A stretch of 64,000 nt of DNA from Streptomyces sp. BK340 (GTDB taxonomy: Bacteria > Actinomycetota > Actinomycetes > Streptomycetales > Streptomycetaceae), in contig NZ_VISR01000001.1 of the NCBI RefSeq assembly GCF_007827595.1, positions 582,148 to 646,147 on the forward strand, read 5' to 3'. Shown here piece after piece: positions 1-7,500 of this stretch (its first letter is position 1; each line of letters starts with the position of its first letter). The notes under the pieces were generated by a model. The model made no database searches. It was given only the letters and a program-made list of their open reading frames with translations, and was not told the DNA's origin. The translations under genes and the position numbers were made by a program.

Positions 1-519
1 GGCGTGCCGAAGACGCTGATCCAGCATCTGATCCGCTGGGTCATCAGCAGCGGCCAGTTCGGCGAGGAGACCGGCAGGACACTCGCCGCGATCCTCGACA
101 CGGAGATCAGTCCGGAGCTGGTACCGGGCGAGGAGATGCAGTCGACCGAGTCGAAGATCGGCCCGTACGCGCTGCACGACTTCACGCTCTTCCACGTCCT
201 GCGGTACGGCTTCCGGCCGTCGAAGATCGCCTTCCTGGCGTGGCACGCCTGGCACGACGCGGAGGGCGGTGCCTGGCCGCCGAACTTCCCGGAGGCCAAG
301 CGGGTGGCGTACGACCTGCCGGAGATCCGACGCTGGCTGGAGGTCTTCTGCCGCCGCTTCTTCGGGTTCGCACAGTTCAAGCGCTCGGCCATGCCGAACG
401 GGCCGAAGGTCTCGGCCGGCGGTTCGCTCTCCCCGCGGGGTGACTGGCGTGCGCCGTCGGACAGTTCGGCCGGGGCGTGGCTGCGGGACCTGGATCGGTT
501 CGACATCCCGGAGGCGTGA
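1..519 (+). CDS. nadE: Glutamine-dependent NAD(+) synthetase, C-terminal part (cut by window start)
   Basis: This is the last 172 codons of an open frame that is already open at base 1, so the start lies outside the window. NadE makes NAD+ from nicotinic acid adenine dinucleotide, ATP and glutamine-derived ammonia, as the last step of NAD biosynthesis in the cytoplasm. The segment is the synthetase half of the two-domain glutaminase/synthetase form. The conserved C-terminal block [18 protein letters not shown] lies near residue 137 of the visible part, and the flanking [16 protein letters not shown] segment is typical of actinobacterial NadE. The gene ends before a GC-rich hairpin and faces a convergent gene. 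Family assignment is confident; nothing can be said about the N-terminal glutaminase domain. Confidence 0.92.
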   Translation, partial: GVPKTLIQHLIRWVISSGQFGEETGRTLAAILDTEISPELVPGEEMQSTESKIGPYALHDFTLFHVLRYGFRPSKIAFLAWHAWHDAEGGAWPPNFPEAKRVAYDLPEIRRWLEVFCRRFFGFAQFKRSAMPNGPKVSAGGSLSPRGDWRAPSDSSAGAWLRDLDRFDIPEA

Positions 520-520
520 G

Positions 521-549
521 GGTGGGGACCCACTGGGCCCCTACCCGGT
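521..549. terminator. GC-rich hairpin between convergent genes
   Basis: The arms GGGTGGGG and CCCCTACCC flank a roughly 10-base loop. One G-T type mismatch is tolerated. It sits between the nadE stop and the stop of the convergent SUKH gene, so it may act in both directions. There is no clear T-tract, which is common for Streptomyces terminators. Confidence 0.45.
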
Positions 550-570
550 ATCGGTCCTCTGGAGCCGAAC

Positions 571-1047
571 TCAGCTCAGCTTCTGGCGACACTCATCGAG
601 CGCGAACTCCCCGAAACTGTCCGCGACCTTCTCCATGAGCCCGCCGTCCGGCACGCCCGGGTTCCACGCGAAGACCGGGTACTCGCCGTTCTGGTCCGGC
701 CGAGAGGTGTCGAGGACGACGACTCCCAGGACGTCGTCGTGCATGACGACCAAGAAGTGGTGCGGCAGTCCCATCTGCGCGCGGTCCTCCAGGGTGTACG
801 CGGATGAGCCCAGCAGCTCTTCTCCTCCGGCGGGAGTCCGGTACACGCCGGGAAACTCGGCGGGCGGGATGTCCCACGTGCCGAATTCCTCGATCAGACG
901 CCGGTACGAGGGCGGGAAGGCGAGGGCCATCTCAGCCTCTGCTCGTGCGATCACCTCTGCGGAGCAGCCATCGCCATGATGCGCGAGGTCCTCGTTCTCA
1001 CGCACGAGGTCGATCACCTGCTCGGCTGCCTGCAGACCGCTCGTCAT
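571..1047 (-). CDS. SMI1/KNR4 (SUKH) family protein, probable immunity protein
   Basis: A 158-residue protein with SUKH features: EAEMALAFPPSYRRLIEEFG near the N-terminus, then a hydrophobic strand-rich core (FLVVMHDDVLGVVVLDTS) and an acidic C-terminal helix. SUKH proteins usually act as cytoplasmic immunity proteins against polymorphic nuclease toxins, or as general scaffolds. The ATG at 1047 is chosen because GAAGGGA lies just upstream on the coding strand and because the stop of the preceding small gene overlaps it in an ATGA junction. That junction implies translational coupling. An upstream in-frame start at 1098 would bury the neighbour. No cognate toxin is adjacent; the nearest polymorphic toxin is the RNase A-type gene at 4.5-9.4 kb, which has its own immunity gene. 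It may be an orphan immunity gene. Confidence 0.78.
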   Translation of the reverse strand: MTSGLQAAEQVIDLVRENEDLAHHGDGCSAEVIARAEAEMALAFPPSYRRLIEEFGTWDIPPAEFPGVYRTPAGGEELLGSSAYTLEDRAQMGLPHHFLVVMHDDVLGVVVLDTSRPDQNGEYPVFAWNPGVPDGGLMEKVADSFGEFALDECRQKLS

Positions 1048-1325
1048 CCGAATCCCTTCGCCCTGCAAGGTCCGTTGAAAGGCATCTCTGGCATCCACTG
1101 GGGGAACTGCGCGACGCGCGACAGCTCCCCGCCCAGAACATCCCGCCGCTGCTCTCCCGGATCGCGTATGGAGGTGAGGACACCGCCCGCCTCGCGATCG
1201 ACGAACTCGGCGACTGCATCTGCGCGTTGGGGTTCGTAGTCGGCGAGGCGACCGCCTCGCCGGTCCCGTTCCTCCTGGAACTCGCCGGTGCTCACGAACT
1301 GCACAGTCTCGTTGGGTGTGGCCAC
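1044..1325 (-). CDS. Small hypothetical protein coupled to the SUKH gene
   Basis: A 93-residue charged protein that starts with GTG. No recognised domain: it is Arg/Glu/Asp rich in the first two thirds and ends in a Pro/aromatic segment (FPQWMPEMPFNGPC). It is taken as real because its stop overlaps the start of the SUKH gene by four bases (ATGA) and because it sits tightly between two co-oriented genes, 13 bases after the HEAT-repeat gene ends. No signal peptide or membrane segment is visible. It could be the remnant of a toxin tip or a small partner of the immunity protein; the sequence does not decide this. Confidence 0.5.
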   Translation of the reverse strand: MATPNETVQFVSTGEFQEERDRRGGRLADYEPQRADAVAEFVDREAGGVLTSIRDPGEQRRDVLGGELSRVAQFPQWMPEMPFNGPCRAKGFG

Positions 1326-1338
1326 GGAGGCACCTGGG

Positions 1339-2151
1339 TCAGTCGTCGTCGTTGACTACCTCCACGACCTCCCTGACATCCGGGTCGGGGTCGTCCGCGA
1401 GGCCTTGCAGCAGCTCGGCGACGCCCGGCGTGGACCAGCCGGCGACCGCCCACACCAGCGCCTCCCGCACCCCGGGGTCGGGGTGGGCTGCCAGGTGGGC
1501 AAGTTGGGCGAGCGGGCCGCGGCGCCGCATGCCGAACCAGTGCAGAGCCTCCCGCAGCACGGCGGGGTCTCCCGGGTCGCCGGCCGCCGCGACCCTGGCG
1601 AGCAGCACCCTCGCCGATGGCGCTGGGCCGTCCAGCGGATGCGGCAACCGCTCGCGCAGGCGCCGCGCCCCGTACCCGCCGCGCACCCGGCAGCCGAAGC
1701 AGGTGCAGGGGCGCACACCATGCGCGTCGGGCAGGTACCGCCACCCCGCCACCTGCGGCGCGGTACGGATCCGGTGCACTTCGCGCGGCCCGATCGCCCG
1801 GGGTACGAAGACCTCCCACCCGCGCGGGTCCTCCAGCACCGCGATCCGCCGCACCGCCTCGGCTGCGGCCACGGTGGCCTGGGTGCCCCGTCTCCGGTCC
1901 CCGTACCGCCCGACCAGCACCTCCTGGTCGTCGTCCAGCCGCACATGCACGGCGACAAGCCCTCCCCGACTGCCGAAACGGCCCAGCTCGCGCAGCCATT
2001 GGTGGGTGAGCGTGTACGACGGCAGCACCGGGAAGCAGAACACCCCGCGCGCACCGCCCTGTCCGTCACTGACGGCACGGATCCCGGACCGCCGGATACG
2101 CGGCGCGTTCGCCGCCGACGTCAAGTGCACGAACATCGCCATGGGCGGCAT
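1339..2151 (-). CDS. HEAT-repeat protein with an N-terminal ligand- or ART-like domain
   Basis: About 270 residues from ATG 2151; in-frame ATGs at 2142 and 2136 are alternatives. The N-terminal 110 residues begin with FVHLTSAANAPRIRRSGIRA. This H-x-T ... SGI pattern resembles the opening of DarT/ADP-ribosyltransferase-like folds, but the resemblance is weak and is my inference. A CTCFGC cysteine cluster near residue 150 suggests a bound metal. The C-terminal 100 residues contain at least two HEAT-type helical repeats with the D-P-x-V-R-E-A/V pattern (HPDPGVREALVWAVA, DDPDPDVREVVEVV). The frame stays open upstream to 2349, but that extension is Pro/Ser rich, runs through a dispersed repeat and is unlikely to be coding. 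It heads a possible three-gene unit with the 93-residue protein and the SUKH protein. The reaction is unknown. Confidence 0.72.
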   Translation of the reverse strand: MPPMAMFVHLTSAANAPRIRRSGIRAVSDGQGGARGVFCFPVLPSYTLTHQWLRELGRFGSRGGLVAVHVRLDDDQEVLVGRYGDRRRGTQATVAAAEAVRRIAVLEDPRGWEVFVPRAIGPREVHRIRTAPQVAGWRYLPDAHGVRPCTCFGCRVRGGYGARRLRERLPHPLDGPAPSARVLLARVAAAGDPGDPAVLREALHWFGMRRRGPLAQLAHLAAHPDPGVREALVWAVAGWSTPGVAELLQGLADDPDPDVREVVEVVNDDD

Positions 2152-2175
2152 GTTAGGTGCCCGGTGTAGCCGTTT

Positions 2176-2246
2176 CTGCCCACCCACCCGCCCGACTCGG
2201 TCGGCTGAGAAGCCGGGGCACCGGGGGCTCCGCCCCCAGACCCCCG
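2176..2246. repeat. Dispersed intergenic repeat, copy 1
   Basis: This element carries the core CCCACCCACCCGCCC followed by GACTCGGTCGGCTGAGAAG, then GGGGGCTCCGCCCCC, a perfect hairpin. The same core occurs in inverted orientation at about 28,755-28,828, and divergent versions occur at 28,649-28,672 and 39,880-39,952. All copies are intergenic. The hairpin may terminate transcription; the element as a whole looks like a short palindromic repeat family. Confidence 0.65.
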
Positions 2247-2251
2247 TGCGT

Positions 2252-2545
2252 TCAGCGAACGCCGGGCTCCGACTTGAGCGCGTCGACGAAGGGGGCCCAG
2301 GCGACGGCGGTGAGGATGAGGGCGGGGCCGTGGGGGGCCTTTGAGTCACGGACGGGGACGAGTCCGGGGATGTTGTCGGCGACTTCGACGCAGTTGCCGC
2401 CGTCCCCGTTGCTGTAGCTCGACTTGCGCCAGAGGGCGGCGCCGGGGAAGTCGCCGGCCACTTCGACGCAATCCCCGCCGTCCCCGTTGCTATAGCTGCT
2501 CTTGAACCAGAGCGCGTCAGTCAAGTCGATCCGGTTGCTTGCCAT
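2252..2545 (-). CDS. DUF397 protein with two tandem DUF397 modules
   Basis: A 97-residue protein. DUF397 modules are the signature small proteins of Streptomyces XRE/DUF397 regulatory pairs. This one has two near-identical modules, each with KSSYSNGDGG-D/N-CVEVA, at about residues 15-30 and 41-56. They are followed by the usual DSK ... LxxxxxAWAPFVDAL end. Its start codon lies 29 bases inside the end of the upstream XRE gene, so the two are translated together. In related cassettes the DUF397 protein is proposed to act with the XRE protein, like a toxin-antitoxin or modulator pair. The ATG at 2545 has no strong Shine-Dalgarno sequence, which is expected with coupling. Confidence 0.88.
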   Translation of the reverse strand: MASNRIDLTDALWFKSSYSNGDGGDCVEVAGDFPGAALWRKSSYSNGDGGNCVEVADNIPGLVPVRDSKAPHGPALILTAVAWAPFVDALKSEPGVR

Positions 2546-3380
2546 TTCGGTAATCCTCTGCCGCTGCCTTGATCATGTCGAGGGACGTGTCTGGTGACAG
2601 CGCGACAGCCCTGAGCCGATCGTATGCCTTGCGGTACTGCTTCACGAGGGCCGGATCGTCGATGGTGTCACCGCTGTAGGACGCCTCGATGTAGAGCAGC
2701 GGCGGCGCGTCCTGGAAGGTCATGACCTTGATGGAGGCAGCCATCAGGGGATACGGGCCGGACGTCCGCGGAACGATCTGCGGAGTGATCCGGCGCCGCT
2801 CGGCCAACTCCACGACTCGGTCCAACTGTTCGGCCATCTCCAGCGGAGGAAGGATCGGATCCGCGATCAGCAACTCGTGCAGGACCGCCCAGTACTCCGG
2901 GGTGGAGTGATCCTCCTCAAAGAGGCGGGCGCGGGCGATTCGGGCCGCCACCTTCTCCTCGACCCAGTCGTCAAAGGCCGCCGGGTGAGCTGACCGGACG
3001 AGCGTCCGAGCGTACGGAGCGGTCTGAAGCAGCCCGGGGATGATGATGGGGCACCACTCCTCAATGGACTCCGCGTACTTCTCCGCCTCCAGGACCTTCT
3101 CGAAGTACGCGGCATGCGGCCCCCTCCGCGCCTTCCGCACATCCTCACAGTGCCGCTCGAAGAACCCGTCGGTGTTGAGCACCCGGTCCGCATGCCGAGC
3201 CAGATCGATCGGCATCCTCCGCTCCCCGCGCTCGATGTCACTGAGGTACGTCTTGCCGTAGAAGCTGCCTTCAAGGAACGTCTCCAACGACATCCCCGCC
3301 GCCTCCCGCTTCCACCTCAACTCCTTGCCGTAGAAGGTCGGGACGCTCATCGAGCCGTCGATGTCCTTGCGCCTTGCCAT
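2517..3380 (-). CDS. XRE-family regulator with DUF5753 (WhiJ/Scr1-like)
   Basis: A 287-residue DNA-binding regulator. A Cro/C1-type helix-turn-helix spans about residues 16-72 (YGKTYLSDIERGERRM). The DUF5753 ligand-like domain fills residues 95-275, with IIIPGLLQTAPYARTL, RIARARLF and the ... LLYIEASYSGDTIDD segment. It is the first gene of an XRE-DUF397 pair and is divergent from a small gene plus a HATPase gene, which is the usual composition of whiJ/abaA-type developmental loci. The 115-base divergent intergenic region contains the short inverted repeat GTGA-N8-TCAC near 3459-3474, which could be its operator. The ATG at 3380 fits; an AGGTGA-type ribosome site lies just upstream. Confidence 0.9.
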   Translation of the reverse strand: MARRKDIDGSMSVPTFYGKELRWKREAAGMSLETFLEGSFYGKTYLSDIERGERRMPIDLARHADRVLNTDGFFERHCEDVRKARRGPHAAYFEKVLEAEKYAESIEEWCPIIIPGLLQTAPYARTLVRSAHPAAFDDWVEEKVAARIARARLFEEDHSTPEYWAVLHELLIADPILPPLEMAEQLDRVVELAERRRITPQIVPRTSGPYPLMAASIKVMTFQDAPPLLYIEASYSGDTIDDPALVKQYRKAYDRLRAVALSPDTSLDMIKAAAEDYRNGKQPDRLD

Positions 3381-3495
3381 CGTTCACCTTCCGCTGTCCC
3401 GGTCGCGAACGCGAAACCCCTTTCACCGTAGCGATCCTGACGACAGCCTGTGAGGTGTTCGTCACACAACGCACAGGAAGAGGAAGGCGCCACGC

Positions 3496-3720
3496 ATGCC
3501 CGACCACTCCCCCACGGCCTACGACGTGACCCTCTGCGTGGAGGAACTCCGCGCCGCCCTCGCCCTGCACGGCATCACACTGCCCTCCTTGCGCGTAGAC
3601 CTCCCGAGCTTTGCCGGTACGTACACCCCACCCGCCGGCCTCATCGCACTCGGGAACTGCAACATCGCGACGGCCCGGGCGCTGGCCACCGCTCTCCGGA
3701 AGGCGGCAGCCGGGAAATGA
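3496..3720 (+). CDS. Small hypothetical protein of the XRE/HATPase cassette
   Basis: A 74-residue protein with no recognised domain. AGGAAGG lies 8-14 bases before the ATG at 3496. Its stop overlaps the start of the next gene as ATGA, so the two are coupled. The middle is hydrophobic (TLPSLRVDLPSFAG), and the C-terminal segment (CNIATARALATALRKAAAG) is a likely amphipathic helix. Similar short proteins precede the anti-sigma-like ATPase in other Streptomyces cassettes of this kind. Function unknown. Confidence 0.7.
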   Translation: MPDHSPTAYDVTLCVEELRAALALHGITLPSLRVDLPSFAGTYTPPAGLIALGNCNIATARALATALRKAAAGK

Positions 3721-4133
3721 CCTTCGAATTCGATCTGCTCGCCACCCCGAGGGCCGTACCGGAACTCCGCCACCACCTCCGCACCCACGACTTCGAAGTC
3801 CGCTTGTGTGCAACGGAGTTACTGACGAACGTCATCGACCACCTCGGGGAGGGCAACCCAGTGACCATCCGCGTCACCGACACGGACATCGGCCATACCC
3901 GCATCGAGGTCACGGACCCCGACCCGCACACCTTGCCCGCCCTCGTGTCCGCTACCGGCACGGCCGAGTCCGGCCGCGGTCTGGCCCTGGTCGACCAGCT
4001 CTCCCGGCGCTGGGGCGTGGACCAGGGAGCGGACCGCAAGACGGTCTGGTGCGAGCTGGCCGAGCCTGGGCAGCGGTCAACCCCCAGGCTCGGCAGCGCG
4101 AACACATCGGGATCGAAAATCAGTCGCCTGTGA
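3717..4133 (+). CDS. Anti-sigma-like HATPase (RsbW-type ATP-binding protein)
   Basis: A 138-residue GHKL-fold ATPase. The N-box is in CATELLTNVIDHLG (residues 32-45), where the E-L-x-x-N residues bind the metal-ATP. The G1 region is reduced to DPDPHTLPAL, and the G2 box is ESGRGLALVDQLSRRWGV. Proteins of this size in Streptomyces belong to the RsbW/SpoIIAB-like group, which can phosphorylate anti-anti-sigma factors or bind sigma factors; kinase activity is not shown here. The ATG at 3717 overlaps the preceding stop, which fixes the start. The last 20 residues (PGQRSTPRLGS...) are unconserved. It completes the XRE/DUF397/small protein/ATPase cassette. Confidence 0.85.
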   Translation: MTFEFDLLATPRAVPELRHHLRTHDFEVRLCATELLTNVIDHLGEGNPVTIRVTDTDIGHTRIEVTDPDPHTLPALVSATGTAESGRGLALVDQLSRRWGVDQGADRKTVWCELAEPGQRSTPRLGSANTSGSKISRL

Positions 4134-4522
4134 TCACCTATCGCACCCCGCCAGTCACCCAAACACACAGAAGCCTCACAGGAAAAGCACAGGCAGCCTG
4201 CGAGTGGCCACCCCCTTCCAGCAGGCTGACCTGCCGAAAGGTTCACGCCATCAGTCCGCCATACGAAAGTGTGCCTAGAGTGTCGGCGTGCACCGGCGGA
4301 GCCTGACCACTCCGTACGCGCACACCAGTCAGCGACCGGGGGAACGCCGTCGCTCACGGGGAGGGGTTGCATCGCCATGCCGTCGCACCGGCCATCCGCG
4401 TGCGTGAGCCCGGCCAGGGATCTGCGCTTCTGAGTCTTCGTGAGAGTTCTTGCAATTCACTGCTCTGCGGAGCATCGGCCGATCAACCGGCGCATACACA
4501 CTCTGAAGAAAGTGATGCTCCG

Positions 4523-7500
4523 TTGCCTTCCCGACCAGGAAGATCGCTCATACCAACGCCAGGCCGTTCAGGACTACTTGCCCGAATCATTCTTCTGCTG
4601 ACCGCAGTTGCGGTCGTCGTCGGCCTTGCTGTGCGACCCGACCTCGCCGGCCTCTCGGACCACGACGATGCAAGCCTCGTAGGGGATTCCTATGACGGCT
4701 ACGACACCAAGGCCGCGGAACAGCTGCGCGGGGACCAGTGCGTGGCTGTCGACGCCCTGCGCAAGGGCGGACCGAACCTGTTCGCCCTGGCTCAGGGCGC
4801 CGTCGGGCTGCCGTCCGACCAGCTCCATCAGAAGCTGAACCGGGACCTGCACGACGTCAGGACCCCCCTGCACCAGGCCTTCGATGCCGATGAGGACAAC
4901 AGCGGCCAATGGCAGAAGAAGGTCGAAGACCAAGGACAGGCGTGGACCAACGCCGTCAGTGGCCTGGATTCGTACCCCGGCGCGCCGCAGGGAGCGAACA
5001 AGATCTACGACAAGATCGGGCTGCTTCCGTGGATCTACCAGACGTGGGGCCGGGGCATCGACCTGTTCTCGCCCTTCTACGAACCCTCTCCCACTGCTGA
5101 CGACAGCACGAAGGCTGCCGCGGTCGCGATCGGTGACCAGCTGTACACCACCGGGGGGACACCGGAGGAGCAGCAGGCGTGGGCGCTGTGGAAGAAGAAC
5201 TCCGGGAAGATCGAACCCAACCAGTTGTTCGTTCCCAGGGTGTTCGCCGATGACGCCCGCATCTTCCTGTCCGCGGGCGGCTTCCCCCGCACCGCTCCGG
5301 CGCCGGACACCCCGGAGTTCCGCGTCGCGGTCGAGGACCTGAAGGCCCGCTTCGCCGCGTGCGCGTGGCACGACCCGATCGACCCGGACCGGGTTCTCGG
5401 CAAGGAAGTGGCCCAGGCGTCCGCCGAGTGGCAGCAGGAGATCGCTTCGCAGGCCACGCAGCGACAGCAGATCCTCGCCGCCAACGTCACCGCCACGAAG
5501 GCGTTGCAGGACGGCACCTTCGCCCTGGGCAAGCTCCTGGGCCAGTCGTGGATCGCGGACTATTCCACCCGCTGGCTGGACCACTACACCGAGGGCGGCA
5601 TCAACTGGATCGGTGACGCCCCGCTGGAGATCCAGGTGCCGGGCGCTGCCGGCAAGTGCCTCGACGTCCAGGGATCCGGGAAGGCCAACGGCACCCCGGT
5701 CCAGATCTACACCTGCAACGGCAGCAGCGCCCAGAAGTGGCAGCTGTGGGGGGTCTACGACGGCCACTACACCCTCCTGAACGTCAACGCGCAGAAGTGC
5801 CTGGAGGTGCTGAACGGCGCCAATGCCAACGGCACGAAGATCCAGATCCGGGACTGCGGCAGCAGCAAGGCACAGCAGTGGACGTTCAACGTCCGCGCCG
5901 CGGACGAGCTGCGCAACATCGCCACGGACAAGTGCCTGAACCTGGCCGCGTTCGACAACGGCAAAGACGCCCAGCTGAACACGTGCAACGGCTCCACCGC
6001 ACAGAAGCTCCGCGTCGTCCCCAAGGGCCACACCGGCAGCGCGCCGTCGAAGGCCGACGTGGACAAGGCCAAGGCGAACGTCACGAGTGCGCAGTCGGAG
6101 GCGAAGAAGCAGCTCGCCGCGGTCAAGGCACAACTCGCCACGGCGCAGAAGGCCGCCACGACGTCGGACTCGGCCATCCAGGCCGCCTACGGCATCGCGG
6201 ACACCAACGGCGCGCCGCGGGGTCGTGGTCTGCTGGTCGGCCAGCAGAAGGACCAGGTGACCAGGGGTTCGGTCGCCGCACTACAGGCGATGGAGAAGGC
6301 CGCCGAGACCGCCGAGGCCGCCACCCGCGCCTCCGCCGGCGACACCCAGACCATCACGCAGCGTGCCCTGGCCCAGGCCGCCCAGTCGAAGGCCGAGTTC
6401 CGCAAGGAGGCCGCCAAGGCGGCCGCGTGGCAGGCGAAGGCTGCCGCCGACGCGGCGAAGATCCACCGGGACAACGCGAAGAAGGACAAGGAGACCGCGG
6501 AGGCCAAGCTCGCCGACGCGCTGAAGGCCGAGGGTGACGCGAAGGCGGCCGCCGCCGACGCGCACGCCAAGCGGCTCGCGGCGGAGGCCGAGGAGAAGAC
6601 GGCCAAGGCGGAGAAGGAGAACGCCGCCGCCAGCCGGGCCGAGGCCGCCGAGCACCGCAGGAACGCCGAGTCCCAGGCGGCGAAGGCGAAGGACGCCAAG
6701 GACAGGGCCGAGGCCGCCGAGAAGACCGCCGGGGACCGGCGGGACGACGCGGTCAAGGCGAGCGATCACGCCAAGTCCATGCGCGACGACGCGTGGGACG
6801 CCGAGCAGAAGGCCGACGCCGCACGCGCCAAGGCCGACGCCAAGGACGCCTACGCCGACAAGCTTGACTCCGGGGACGCCGCTGACGCCGCCAGGGCCGC
6901 CGCAAACGACGCCGACAAGCACGCCGACGACGCCGAAGCCGCCGCGACCAAGGCCCGCTCCGAGGCCGACGCCGCCACCCAGGCGGCCGCCGACGCCGAC
7001 GCCGCCGCCACCCGCGCCGAGGCCGCCGCCAAGCGGGCCCGATCCGACGCGGACGCCGCCCAGGCCGACAAGCTCAAGGCCGACGCCGCGGTGAAGACCG
7101 CGACCAGCGCCGTCGCCGACGCCATCAAGGCCTCCCAGGACGCCTCCGCCGAGGCCAAGACGGCCGTCAAGCTCGCCGACGAGGCCGAACAGCACGCCAG
7201 GGACGCCAAGACCCAGGCGGACGCGGCCGACAAGGAGGCCGGCAACGCCCTCGCGGCCGCCGCGAAGGCCGCCGGCTACGCCCACGTCACCGCCCAGGCG
7301 GCCGTGGACGCCGGTGAAGCGGCCAAGCAGGTCGCCAACCCGGCCAACGACGCGATCCAGCTCGGCTCCCCGTATGTCGACACCGACTCGGCCGCCGGCC
7401 TGGTCGTACTGACCGGGCAGGCGTCGAAGACGATCGCCGAGCAGCAGCAGGCGGTCGCCGATGCGCACGCCAAGAACGCGGCAGCCGAGGCGGAAGCGGC

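Noticed and set aside
2152..2349. N-terminal extension of the HEAT-repeat protein to 2349.
   Set aside because: It is Pro/Ser/Arg rich, passes through a dispersed repeat and overlaps the DUF397 gene; similarity begins at FVHLTSAAN.
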